64,000 nt of DNA from [Flexibacter] sp. ATCC 35103. Lineage in GTDB: Bacteria; Bacteroidota; Bacteroidia; Flavobacteriales; Flavobacteriaceae. The notes under the pieces were generated by a model. The model was not told the DNA's origin. It did no database searches and was given only the letters and a program-made list of their open reading frames with translations. The translations under genes were made by a program, and so were the position numbers. The stretch spans positions 310,001-374,000 of the forward strand of contig NZ_MTQF01000007.1 of assembly GCF_001975985.1 (NCBI RefSeq), given 5' to 3'. Positions 16,877-25,180 of the stretch are shown in pieces (the first letter of the stretch is position 1; the number at the start of each line of letters is the position of its first letter).

Positions 16877-17716
16877 ATGATCAATTTTAACGGAAACATA
16901 GCAGCGCAAGACGATAATGTATTAACTCATAATCGTGCTTTTTTGTACGGAGACGGAGTTTTTGAAACGCTAAAAATAGTCAATAATAAAATCTTGTTTC
17001 TTGAGGATCATTATTTTAGGTTAATGGCTTCGATGCGCGTCGTTAGAATGGAAATTCCCATGAACTTTACAATGGAATTCTTTGAAGAGCAGGTTTTAAA
17101 ACTAGTGGATCAAAAAGGTATTTCAGGATCAGCAAGAGCCCGAATCACTGTTTTTAGAAACGACGGAGGTTTGTATTTGCCAAAAACCAATGAAGTATCT
17201 TATTTAATTCATGCAACCGCACTTGAGAGTACAGCTTATGCTATAAATACAAATGAATATGAAGTCGATTTGTATAAAGACTTCTATGTAACCAAACAGT
17301 TATTATCGTCGATTAAAACGACTAATAAAATGATAAATGTTACCGGTAGTATTTTTGCTCACGAAAATGGTCTTGCCAATTGTATTTTAGTAAATGATAC
17401 TAAAAATGTTGTAGAAGCATTACAGGGTAATTTATTTATGGTTGTGGGTAAAAAAATGATTACTCCACCAATTTCTGAAGGTTGCCTGAATGGTATTATG
17501 CGTAAACAAATATTAGCTTTAGCTAAAAAAGTTGAAGGCATAGAAGTACTTGAAGAAATAATTTCGCCATTTGATTTACAAAAAGCTGACGAATTATTTC
17601 TGACAAATGTAATCACGGGGATACAACCGATAACTAAGTATCGAAAAAAGGAGTTTAAAAGCGATCTGGCTCATTTATTAGTGCAAAAACTAAATGAATC
17701 CATTTCTGAAAATTAA
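16877..17716 (+). CDS. Class IV aminotransferase (IlvE/PabC/Dat-type)
   Basis: A 279-residue fold-type IV PLP enzyme. The N-terminus NRAFLYGDGVFETLKIVNN is the standard GDGVFET substrate loop, and the PLP lysine is in LLSSIKTTNKMIN near residue 149. EALQGNLFMV and TPPISEGCLNGIMR correspond to the cofactor phosphate-binding SNIF and SGITR regions, although the usual TE/S-N motif is shifted to VVEALQGN. Branched-chain aminotransferase, aminodeoxychorismate lyase and D-amino-acid aminotransferase cannot be separated from sequence alone. The ATG follows a T tract with no purine-rich ribosome-binding site. Confidence 0.87.
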   Translation: MINFNGNIAAQDDNVLTHNRAFLYGDGVFETLKIVNNKILFLEDHYFRLMASMRVVRMEIPMNFTMEFFEEQVLKLVDQKGISGSARARITVFRNDGGLYLPKTNEVSYLIHATALESTAYAINTNEYEVDLYKDFYVTKQLLSSIKTTNKMINVTGSIFAHENGLANCILVNDTKNVVEALQGNLFMVVGKKMITPPISEGCLNGIMRKQILALAKKVEGIEVLEEIISPFDLQKADELFLTNVITGIQPITKYRKKEFKSDLAHLLVQKLNESISEN

Positions 17717-18273
17717 TTCAGATATGGATTTTCAGGTGCATTCGACCATATAACATAATCTCCGCCGAGCTCAATAATTTGCTCTTTCCAAAAATGGGTG
17801 GTCGATTTTCCGATAATTTTGTTCTTATAACTATTATCAGTAATGATCCAGGAGTTTCCCTGCATTTCATTCTCAAGCTGATTTTCGTCCCAACCGGTAT
17901 AACCTAAGAAAAAACGAATATTGTTTTTACCAATAGATCCGTCGTTTATTAAGTCTTTAGTCGATTCAAAATCCCCTCCCCAATAAATCCCGTTCGAAAT
18001 CTCAACACTATTTGGTATCAACTCTGGTATATTGTGAATAAAATAAAGGTTGTCCTGTTCAACAGGGCCTCCGTTATATATTTTGAAACTGGCTTCAATT
18101 TCAGGTATCAGGTCATTAATAGTATACTTTAAAGGCTTATTAATGATGAAACCTATTGATCCTTCTTTGTTATGGTCTGCTAATAAAATTACCGATCTAT
18201 TAAAAGATAAATCTCCAATTATAGAAGGCTCGGCAATAAGCAGGTGTCCTTTTTTTAATTTTTCTGAAATCAT
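17713..18273 (-). CDS. YqgE/AlgH family protein (UPF0301)
   Basis: A 186-residue protein: KLKKGHLLIAEPSIIGDLSFNRSVILLADHNKEGSIGFIINKP is the diagnostic UPF0301 N-terminus, and IYNGGPVEQDNLYFIH and FLGYTGWDENQLENEM are the other conserved blocks. Function is poorly defined. I start at the ATG at 18273 (MISEKLKK). The longer frame to 18357 would translate through the terminator hairpin of the upstream HU gene and is not credible. Its stop overlaps the convergent aminotransferase stop by 4 bases. Confidence 0.9.
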   Translation of the reverse strand: MISEKLKKGHLLIAEPSIIGDLSFNRSVILLADHNKEGSIGFIINKPLKYTINDLIPEIEASFKIYNGGPVEQDNLYFIHNIPELIPNSVEISNGIYWGGDFESTKDLINDGSIGKNNIRFFLGYTGWDENQLENEMQGNSWIITDNSYKNKIIGKSTTHFWKEQIIELGGDYVIWSNAPENPYLN

Positions 18274-18345
18274 ACGGCTACAATTTTTATTAAATTTAAT
18301 CATAAAATTTTTAAAAACCCAAATAAAATCGATAAACCGCACAAA

Positions 18346-18369
18346 AAAACCCTCCATGAGGAGGGTTTT
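18346..18369 (-). terminator. Terminator of HU gene
   Basis: AAAACCCTCC (18346-18355) pairs with GGAGGGTTTT (18360-18369) around ATGA. On the minus strand it follows the HU stop by about 33 bases and continues into T. Confidence 0.82.
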
Positions 18370-18401
18370 AATTATATTATAAGTTTAGAGAACTTTCTTA
18401 C

Positions 18402-18674
18402 TTAGTTCACTGCACCTTCTAATTCAGCTCCAGCTTTGAATTTCACTACATTTTTAGCAGCGATTTGGATAGTTTTACCAGTTTGTGGGTTTCTACCGTC
18501 TCTAGCAGCTCTAGCAGATACTGACCAAGATCCAAAACCTACTAATGAAACTCTACCACCTTTTTTCAAAGTAGCTCCTACGTTTCCTAAAAATGACTCT
18601 AAAGCTAATTTTGCCGCAGCTTTTGTAATTCCTGCATCAGCAGCGATAGCATCGATTAATTCTGATTTGTTCAT
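18402..18674 (-). CDS. hup: HU family DNA-binding protein
   Basis: A 90-residue histone-like protein of standard length. It begins MNKSELIDAIAADAGITKAAAKLAL and carries the DNA-embracing arm GSWSVSARAARDGRNPQTGKTIQIAA; RNPQTG with its intercalating proline is invariant in the family. HU dimers bend and compact DNA. It is a single-gene transcript with its own strong promoter (18748..18719 minus) and its own terminator. Confidence 0.95.
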   Translation of the reverse strand: MNKSELIDAIAADAGITKAAAKLALESFLGNVGATLKKGGRVSLVGFGSWSVSARAARDGRNPQTGKTIQIAAKNVVKFKAGAELEGAVN

Positions 18675-18718
18675 AATAATTAGTTATTAATTGTTGGTTA
18701 AAAAAAATTGTTAATACA

Positions 18719-18748
18719 CAAATTTAGTAGGAAATCCGTTCCTTGCAA
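18719..18748 (-). promoter_or_regulatory. HU gene promoter
   Basis: On the minus strand TTG (18748-18746), 19 bases, TAAATTTG (18726-18719): a full match to the Bacteroidota consensus, giving a leader of about 40 bases. Confidence 0.75.
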
Positions 18749-18854
18749 GTGTTTTCTTTATTTTTAGCAAAAATTGTTAATAACTTGCTTTTTTTGTTCA
18801 TAACGCAAGAGCATAATCAGTCAAAAAGAAGTACAAACCCCTGTTTTACTGAGC

Positions 18855-19802
18855 TTAATAGACCTTTGCGCTATCAGAAAAAGTTATCCCATTTAGTAAT
18901 TCTGCTACCTGCATTCTCTTTTTTCCGGGTAACTGTAAACTTATTAGCTGGATGAAGCCATTTTTGACCGCAATTTTAATTTCTTTTTTGCTGCTAATCA
19001 AACTTCCAGCCTCATAAGAATGTGTTTCTGTGATTAATTTTGCTTCGTATATTTTGATGCTTAATTCTTCATTCTTGTCTTTTAGAAAACACCACGAGGC
19101 AGGATAAGGACTTAAACCTCTAATTAAATTATTTATTTCGTTTCCTGATTTTGTCCAGTCGATCTTACAATTTTCTTTGTTTAGTTTATAAGCCGTCTTA
19201 ATTTCGGCATCATCTTCCTGAATAGTTGTTGTTACATTTCCGGTTTCAATAACTTTCAAAGTTTCAATTACAGTCTCGCTTCCTAATAGCATTAATCGGT
19301 CGTGCAATTGTCCCGCGTTTTCTTCCGGTTCTATAGCAATTTCCGAATTTAAGATCATCGCCCCGGTATCTATTTTGTCATCAATAAAAAATGTAGTTAC
19401 TCCGGTTTTTATTTCTCCATTAATAATAGCCCAGTTAATAGGTGCAGCGCCACGATAATTTGGTAAAAGTGAAGCGTGAAGATTAAAAGTTCCTAAGCTT
19501 GGCATTTCCCAAACTAATTTAGGTAACATTCTAAAGGCAACAACTATTTGTAAATTGGCATTTAGGGCTTTTAGTTCGGCAAGAAAACCTTCATCTTTTA
19601 AATTTGTTGGTTGTAATAAAGTAAGATTGTTTGCCAGCGCATATTCTTTTACTGCCGAATATTTTATTTTTTGCCCGCGTCCAGCCGGTTTATCTGCAGC
19701 TGTAATAACGCCAACAACATCATAATTGTTTTTAATAATGGTGTCCAGAATGCCAACGGCAAATTCCGGGGTTCCCATAAATATAATTCTCAATTTTTCC
19801 AT
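18855..19802 (-). CDS. fmt: Methionyl-tRNA formyltransferase
   Basis: A 315-residue enzyme that formylates initiator Met-tRNA using 10-formyltetrahydrofolate. IIFMGTPEFAVGILD is the typical start; NLHASLLPNYRGAAPINWAI holds the catalytic Asn/His and the SLLP loop, and GVTTFFIDDKIDTGAMIL holds the catalytic Asp. A C-terminal tRNA-binding barrel follows. Its ATG overlaps the recQ stop by one base, so the two genes are translationally coupled. Confidence 0.95.
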   Translation of the reverse strand: MEKLRIIFMGTPEFAVGILDTIIKNNYDVVGVITAADKPAGRGQKIKYSAVKEYALANNLTLLQPTNLKDEGFLAELKALNANLQIVVAFRMLPKLVWEMPSLGTFNLHASLLPNYRGAAPINWAIINGEIKTGVTTFFIDDKIDTGAMILNSEIAIEPEENAGQLHDRLMLLGSETVIETLKVIETGNVTTTIQEDDAEIKTAYKLNKENCKIDWTKSGNEINNLIRGLSPYPASWCFLKDKNEELSIKIYEAKLITETHSYEAGSLISSKKEIKIAVKNGFIQLISLQLPGKKRMQVAELLNGITFSDSAKVY

Positions 19803-21697
19803 TATAGTTTTAAAGTGTATTTATTATTTGCCTGAATGGTGATATAATTGTTTTCAAGTAATTCCTGAAGTGCCAAAATTACATCATTCGTGTCTAGTTT
19901 TATTTGGGTCTGAATTTCTCTCGAAGTCAAAGCAGCTGTTTTTAATACCTGCAAAATTTTATCTGCAATTGAATCTGCTTCGGTTATTTTGCCTTTTTGT
20001 GTAATACAATACGAGCAAACGCCACAATTTTGGGTTGTCTCTTCTCCAAAATAATCTAAAATCAATCTGTTTTTGCACGTTTTTCTGTCCTTTATATAAT
20101 ATAGTACAGATGAAAGCTGCTCTTTTTTAAGCTGATTCTGCTTTTCGAGATATTTTGCAACCCGGTTTATAGTAAGATCATCTTCGCGAACTTCATTAAA
20201 TAATATAGTGGCATCATTATTTTTTGATTTATAATCGATGATTTCTTTTTCTTTTAGTTTTTCTAAAACAGCAGAAACCTGTTCTTCGGTATGATTGGAT
20301 TTTTTTGCAATTAGCGAAATATTAAAAGGAGTTTTCATTTCGTAAATTCCGGGATAGGTTCTTAGAATCGCCAGAATAACTTCTTCGTCATTAGAGTTCA
20401 GGCTCATATATCTGATTACTTCTTTTGATTCTATTAAAAACTGCATGGTAATTTTTTCTGAAAATTCCTGAGACATTGTAATGATTCCCTGCTGATTCAA
20501 AAACTGTAAAGCGTTATAAGTTTTTAGGGTAGGGAAGTCGTACTTCTGGCAAAAATGATTTAGTTTAAACGAAAAAGAATCATCTAAACCTTCTCCGTAA
20601 GCAATCTGAAAATAATTGCAAAGTTTTACATACATGGTATTCAGAAACTTTTTATCCGGTAAAATACTTAAAAATTGTTGCTCAGACTGCATGCTGTCTG
20701 ATGAATTGGTCAATACAACAGAAAATGCTTTCTCACCATTTCGACCTGCTCTTCCGGATTCCTGATAATAGTTTTCTATGTTTTCAGGAAGCTGGGTATG
20801 AATAACTGTTTTTACATTGTCTTTATCGATTCCCATTCCAAACGCATTTGTGGCTACAATAACCTGCGCTTGTTCAGACATCCATAATTGCATGTTTTTG
20901 TCTTTTTCTTTAGCCGAAAGTCCTCCATGATAATAGGTCGCTTTGAATCCTAAAGATTGTAATTGAGTCGACATATTCAGGCACGATTTTCTATTTCGTA
21001 CATATATAATAGAAGGCTGTGGATTTTTTTTTAAAATTTGTTCTGTGCGGTAGAACTTGTCTTCGACTTCAAAAACCATGTAAGCAATATTTTTTCTTTC
21101 AAAAGATTGCTGAAAAAGTACAGGATCTTTCAGTCCTAATTCTGTTTTGATATCTTCAATAACTCTTGGAGTTGCCGTTGCTGTCAGGGCTAAAAACGGA
21201 ATCTTGACAAAGTATTTTTTAAGTTCTGAAATCTTTAGATATGCCGGACGAAAATCATGTCCCCATTGCGAAACACAATGCGCTTCATCAATTGCAATTA
21301 AATTTATAGGAAGATTTTTAATGCGTTCCAAAATCCAGTCTGACTGAAGTCGTTCCGGAGAAAGATATAAAAATTTGTAATTTCCGTATTGACAATTATC
21401 CAGCAAATCGATAATTTCTTCAGTATGAATTCCGCCCGTAAGCGCAATTGCTTTAATATCTCGCTTTTGTAAATTCGCCACCTGATCCTTCATCAAAGCA
21501 ACCAAAGGCGAAACCACTAAACAAATACCTTCCTGCATCATTGCCGGAACCTGAAAACAAATCGATTTTCCGCCACCGGTTGGAAGCAAAGCAAAAGTAT
21601 CTTTGCCGTCTAAAACCGAGTCAATAATCTCCATTTGCAACGGTCTGAAACTACTGTGTTTCCAGTATTTTAAAAGAATTTCCTGAGCTTCTGGCAT
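19802..21697 (-). CDS. recQ: RecQ-type ATP-dependent DNA helicase
   Basis: A 631-residue 3'-5' helicase. Motif I is LLPTGGGKSICFQVP, the DEAH box IDEAHCVSQWGHDFRP, and motif VI in NYYQESGRAGRNG. The RecQ zinc-binding cysteines appear in CKNRLILDYFGEE and NCGVCSYC, followed by a winged helix. The C-terminus ends about residue 630 in a short helical region without a clear HRDC domain. It acts in recombination and replication-fork repair. It is upstream of and overlaps fmt by one base. Confidence 0.93.
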   Translation of the reverse strand: MPEAQEILLKYWKHSSFRPLQMEIIDSVLDGKDTFALLPTGGGKSICFQVPAMMQEGICLVVSPLVALMKDQVANLQKRDIKAIALTGGIHTEEIIDLLDNCQYGNYKFLYLSPERLQSDWILERIKNLPINLIAIDEAHCVSQWGHDFRPAYLKISELKKYFVKIPFLALTATATPRVIEDIKTELGLKDPVLFQQSFERKNIAYMVFEVEDKFYRTEQILKKNPQPSIIYVRNRKSCLNMSTQLQSLGFKATYYHGGLSAKEKDKNMQLWMSEQAQVIVATNAFGMGIDKDNVKTVIHTQLPENIENYYQESGRAGRNGEKAFSVVLTNSSDSMQSEQQFLSILPDKKFLNTMYVKLCNYFQIAYGEGLDDSFSFKLNHFCQKYDFPTLKTYNALQFLNQQGIITMSQEFSEKITMQFLIESKEVIRYMSLNSNDEEVILAILRTYPGIYEMKTPFNISLIAKKSNHTEEQVSAVLEKLKEKEIIDYKSKNNDATILFNEVREDDLTINRVAKYLEKQNQLKKEQLSSVLYYIKDRKTCKNRLILDYFGEETTQNCGVCSYCITQKGKITEADSIADKILQVLKTAALTSREIQTQIKLDTNDVILALQELLENNYITIQANNKYTLKL

Positions 21698-21761
21698 TGG
21701 TCTTGTTTTAAAGTTAAAAAATTTAGAAATCAGTTTCTAGTTTTGCAACTTTAAAACAGGC

Positions 21762-22295
21762 CTAAATTTTATCTAAGATATAAAGAATTCTGTTGTCAAC
21801 CGTATCTTTTGGTACTTCAATTAAGTCGTAGCCATATTTTTTATAGGTATCAACAAGGTGTTTCTGGATTGTCAGTGCCTGTTCAAAATTTTCGTAGCGC
21901 TCTGTGTCGCATTCATAAATTTCTTCCCAAGGCGGTAAAATAAAAGTTTTAGTGTATTTAAAATCTTCACACGCTTTTGTGAAATGTGCAGGATAATCAT
22001 CGCCAATATAATCCATATAAGCTACAACATCTGGAATTCCGCGATCTATAAAAACTACATCATCCGGTTCTTCAAGAGCGTCTTCGTATTGTTTAATGCG
22101 TCCTTCAAGCAGCATTTCGCTAAACAATAAAGGCTGTTCCAGAAACAATTGATCAATACCTCGTTGCTGTGCTTCGAGAGTAACTTGTCTTGAAATTTCA
22201 GGATAACAACAGTAGCCACGAGCGACTAATTCGTTGATAAGAGTAGATTTTCCCGTTCCCGGGCCACCAATGAGAACTATGATTTGTTTTTGCAC
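21762..22295 (-). CDS. P-loop ATPase/kinase-like protein (AAA_28 type)
   Basis: A 177-residue single-domain nucleotide-binding protein: MQKQIIVLIGGPGTGKSTLINELVARGYCCYPEISRQ contains the Walker A loop, and DVVFIDRGIPDVVAYMDYIG provides a Walker B-like segment. This resembles the NadR-type kinase domain family often labelled AAA_28; the substrate is unknown. It lies 64 bases upstream of recQ on the same strand and may belong to the same transcript. Confidence 0.82.
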   Translation of the reverse strand: MQKQIIVLIGGPGTGKSTLINELVARGYCCYPEISRQVTLEAQQRGIDQLFLEQPLLFSEMLLEGRIKQYEDALEEPDDVVFIDRGIPDVVAYMDYIGDDYPAHFTKACEDFKYTKTFILPPWEEIYECDTERYENFEQALTIQKHLVDTYKKYGYDLIEVPKDTVDNRILYILDKI

Positions 22296-22430
22296 TTTCT
22301 TAAAATAAAGCGCAAATTTACCTAAACTTATTGTATTTAAAAAGATTATTTTGCGTTGAGCGAATGATTTCGCAATTTTGGGTAATATCGTTTCTGTTTT
22401 TCGCTAAAACTTTGGGGCTATACTGCTGTA

Positions 22431-22580
22431 ACTGGACTAAAGTCCAGCTCTACAAAATAGATTGTTCCTCCAGAACTAAGAAAGTTGTAAAAAAAACAAA
22501 GCTTATAAAATCAATCGTTGCGCCAGAACTAAAAGAGTCGAAGACTCGATAAATATTGTAGGGCTGGACTTTAGTCCGGT
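22431..22580. repeat. Pair of inverted REP-like elements
   Basis: Two copies of a palindrome-containing unit face each other: CTGGACTAAAGTCCAG (22432-22447) and CTGGACTTTAGTCCGG (22564-22579). Each is joined by a TGTAG(A/G)GC-type linker to a side hairpin, GTTC-CTCCA-GAAC (22464-22476) and GAGTC-GAA-GACTC (22535-22547). The core TGTAG-GCTGGACTTTAGTCC recurs at 44678-44699. This fills most of the gap between the P-loop ATPase and the small membrane protein. Confidence 0.8.
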
Positions 22581-22601
22581 TTAACGTTAGGATATGATTT
22601 T

Positions 22602-22859
22602 TTATTTAGGATAATTATAGAGCATATAACATGTAAATAAGATCATTGAAATGAAGAAAGTCAGAGATCCGTATAAAATCCCCCAACCTGCATGACTTAG
22701 GTTGATATTTATGTTTTTGGAGAAAAATTTAATTCCCAATCCAATTATTATTCCCACAAAGCAAATAATACAAGCAGGACTAAAATTATCAAAAAGTTTT
22801 AGTTTTACGATAATTAGATAATGAATTATAAGAGTGATTATAAAAGATATACTTTTCAT
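22602..22859 (-). CDS. Small integral membrane protein, hypothetical
   Basis: An 85-residue, very hydrophobic protein with three predicted membrane segments (SISFIITLIIHYLIIVKLKL, PACIICFVGIIIGLGIKF, GILYGSLTFFISMILFTCYML). No family recognised. It lies 19 bases downstream of the esterase gene on the same strand and probably shares its transcript. Confidence 0.6.
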   Translation of the reverse strand: MKSISFIITLIIHYLIIVKLKLFDNFSPACIICFVGIIIGLGIKFFSKNININLSHAGWGILYGSLTFFISMILFTCYMLYNYPK

Positions 22860-22878
22860 TTTTTACTTAGGATTTTGT

Positions 22879-23796
22879 TTACTCGCAAAATAAATATTTT
22901 CCATTACCCGCACTTTTCTTTTCCGAAGGAATAATAATATGCGATTCAAATCTTTTTCCTTTCAAAACATCATTTACAAAATCCAGAACATATTGCTGTC
23001 CCTGATGAAAAAGGTAACCAGAGAATTCATGTCCGCCGCCACAAAATGTGATCAGTTCAATATCTTTATGTAAATCATTCATATGATTGTAAACGGCATA
23101 GGATCCAAAAAGAATCAGCCAACCCGAAGCATTTGTTGGGCAGGAACGATGTGAACCCGCACTATACGGAACGGTATCGTCATTGTTTCCGTGTGACAAT
23201 AACATTGGAATTGCTTTTTCTTTTGTAATTAGGTTTATATCCTGAATTGCACCAGATCCTCCAATAAAACCGGCATATTTAAAGTCTTTTGGTAAATTGT
23301 TTTTATAAAGATTCATGAGTTTATAATCCCAAAAAGAAGCATGAAAACCAATTTCGGCACCGGCACTAATTCCTGAAATAAATATTTTTGAAGTATCGAG
23401 ATTGTATGTATTGGCATTTTCGATTAAATAAGAAGTTGCCTGCCACATATCGCTTACACCAATTTGTATGGCTTTTATTTTCTCTGTTAAAGTTCCTTTA
23501 CATCCAAAATCTTTTCCTTTCATATATAAACTATATGAAATGCTGGCTACTGCATAACCGTTTTGTGCCATAAATAATCCAAAACTTTTTTCGCTTGCAC
23601 GATCTCCACCGGAAAAACCTCCTCCAAAAGCAAAAATAATCAGCGGAACTTTTTCGTTAGTTTTCTTTTTTGGTAAATACAAATCCAGATCCAGTTTTAG
23701 TGTATCATTCTGGAAATAAGTCATCGTTTTGATTTCCTGAGCCTGAATATTGTGAAAAGTGAGAAAGGTTAAAAGTAAGATGATAATTTTTTTCAT
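22879..23796 (-). CDS. Secreted alpha/beta hydrolase, esterase-like
   Basis: A 305-residue protein with signal peptide MKKIIILLLTFLTFHNIQAQ. The oxyanion-hole region IIFAFGGGFSGGD and nucleophile motif ISGISAGAEIG (GxSxG, near residue 155 of this start) are clear; LSHGNNDDTVPYSAG supplies the acid-loop Asp and FCGGGHEFSG the catalytic His. This is the carboxylesterase/feruloyl-esterase-like pattern, acting on an unknown ester. I start at the ATG at 23796; the longer frame to 23841 would spoil the signal peptide. Confidence 0.85.
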   Translation of the reverse strand: MKKIIILLLTFLTFHNIQAQEIKTMTYFQNDTLKLDLDLYLPKKKTNEKVPLIIFAFGGGFSGGDRASEKSFGLFMAQNGYAVASISYSLYMKGKDFGCKGTLTEKIKAIQIGVSDMWQATSYLIENANTYNLDTSKIFISGISAGAEIGFHASFWDYKLMNLYKNNLPKDFKYAGFIGGSGAIQDINLITKEKAIPMLLSHGNNDDTVPYSAGSHRSCPTNASGWLILFGSYAVYNHMNDLHKDIELITFCGGGHEFSGYLFHQGQQYVLDFVNDVLKGKRFESHIIIPSEKKSAGNGKYLFCE

Positions 23797-24046
23797 TATA
23801 GTGTTGTTTGATCTTGCAATCCCGATAGATATTGGGAACAAAGTTTCTCAAATATAAAAGTTCGCTACGAATTACACGAATTTTTATGAGTTTTTAATTT
23901 AAAAAGTAACGTAAGATAAATAAAATACATGCTTTTAAGGAGTCAATATGATTACTGTAAATAAGTGAAATTCGTGGCAAAGAATCAACTCTTTCTACAA
24001 TGTAAAAAATCTAAAATCTAAAATCTGAAATCTGAAATCAAAAACG
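23797..24046. other. Intergenic with short direct repeats
   Basis: Non-coding DNA. It contains a near-palindrome CCCGATAGATATTGGG (23821-23836) and a run of short imperfect tandem units of the form CTAAAATCT/CTGAAATCT at about 24008-24039. No gene is seen. Confidence 0.5.
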
Positions 24047-24074
24047 TATATTTGCCTTCTATTTTAATGTGCAA

Positions 24075-24371
24075 ATGGAGAACGATAAAGAAAAAAACAC
24101 CGCCGAATTTTACGAAAGATTAAAGGTAGAGTTAGATAACTCAAATACTTGGCCTGCAGAATATTTGTATAAATTTATTGTGCCAACGGTCGACGATAAT
24201 GTCGAGCGAGTTGAAAAAGCTTTTGACAGTATGGGCGCGGTTATTAAAACAACAAAATCTAAAACGGGTAAATTTACCAGCGTTTCTGTAGATGTTACAA
24301 TGCATAGTGCTGACCAGGTTATTAGCAAATACAAAGAAGTTTCTACTATAGAAGGTATAGTTTCATTATAA
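24075..24371 (+). CDS. DUF493 family protein (YbeD-like)
   Basis: A 98-residue protein: ENDKEKNTAEFYERLKVELDNSNTWPAEYLYKFIVP, then TVSVDVTMHSADQVISKYKEVSTIEGIVSL. This is the small ACT-like fold of DUF493/YbeD, function unknown. I prefer the ATG at 24075 to the GTG two codons upstream. The downstream DUF4290 gene starts 3 bases after its stop, so they form a pair, as in other flavobacteria. A TATATTTG box at 24047-24054 could serve both. Confidence 0.87.
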   Translation: MENDKEKNTAEFYERLKVELDNSNTWPAEYLYKFIVPTVDDNVERVEKAFDSMGAVIKTTKSKTGKFTSVSVDVTMHSADQVISKYKEVSTIEGIVSL

Positions 24372-24374
24372 ATT

Positions 24375-25094
24375 ATGGTCGAAAAATATAAAAAAGAAGT
24401 CGCGAATGATGTTGTCTTTAACTTAGAATACAATTCTGAAAGACAGCGTTTACTTATTCCGGAATATGGTCGTCATTTGCAAAAACTGATCGATCAGGCA
24501 ACTATTATTGAAGATGATGAAACGCGCAATAAAGCGGCGAAATATATCATTCAGGTTATGGGAAGTCTGAATCCGCATTTGCGTGATGTGCCGGATTTTC
24601 AACATAAATTATGGGATCAGCTTTTTATTATGTCTGATTTTAAATTAAATGTAGAATCACCATATCCAATTCCGTCAAGAGATGTATTGCAGTTAAAACC
24701 GGATGTTTTGCAATATCCGCAAAACTTCCCAAAATACAGATTTTATGGTAACAACATCAAATACATGATTGATGTTGCCAATAAATGGGAAGAAGGCGAA
24801 ATGAAAAATGCATTGGTATTGGTAATTGCCAATCACATGAAAAAGTCATACTTGAGCTGGAACAAAGACACCGTAAAAGATGATGTGATTTTTGAACATT
24901 TATTTGAATTATCAGGAGGAAAAATCAATTTATTACAAAGCACAGAAGAGCTTTTGAATACAACTGATTTATTGCGTACCAACAAACGTATGTCGAATAA
25001 AATTACGCCACCGGGACAACCAAAAATCCAAAGCAACAAAAACAACAAAGGTCCGGGGAAACCAAAACCTTTTCAGAAAAATAATCAAAAGTAA
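24375..25094 (+). CDS. DUF4290 domain-containing protein
   Basis: A 239-residue protein beginning MVEKYKKEVANDVVFNLEYNSERQRLLIPEYGRHLQKLID, the conserved DUF4290 opening. The final 40 residues (ITPPGQPKIQSNKNNKGPGKPKPFQKNNQK) are low-complexity, basic and probably disordered, suggesting nucleic-acid contact. The family is restricted to Bacteroidota and uncharacterised. It lies between DUF493 and murA, the usual order in this group. Confidence 0.88.
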   Translation: MVEKYKKEVANDVVFNLEYNSERQRLLIPEYGRHLQKLIDQATIIEDDETRNKAAKYIIQVMGSLNPHLRDVPDFQHKLWDQLFIMSDFKLNVESPYPIPSRDVLQLKPDVLQYPQNFPKYRFYGNNIKYMIDVANKWEEGEMKNALVLVIANHMKKSYLSWNKDTVKDDVIFEHLFELSGGKINLLQSTEELLNTTDLLRTNKRMSNKITPPGQPKIQSNKNNKGPGKPKPFQKNNQK

Positions 25095-25180
25095 ATAAAG
25101 AAAGGAGCTAAGATGCTAAGGAACTAAGATATTAGCTTAGAACCTCAGAATCTCAGAACCTCAGAACCTAAAAGAGATCT

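Noticed and set aside
18274..18357. A 28-codon N-terminal extension of the YqgE gene
   Set aside because: It would translate through the HU terminator hairpin; the conserved N-terminus begins at the ATG at 18273.
18743..18955. A 70-residue plus-strand ORF between hup and fmt
   Set aside because: It overlaps the HU promoter and the 3' end of fmt and has no coding character.
22331..22552. A 73-residue ORF in the REP-like region
   Set aside because: It follows the palindromes and has no family pattern; the repeat explains the sequence.
24008..24039. A CRISPR-like array
   Set aside because: The units are short, imperfect and contiguous without spacers.
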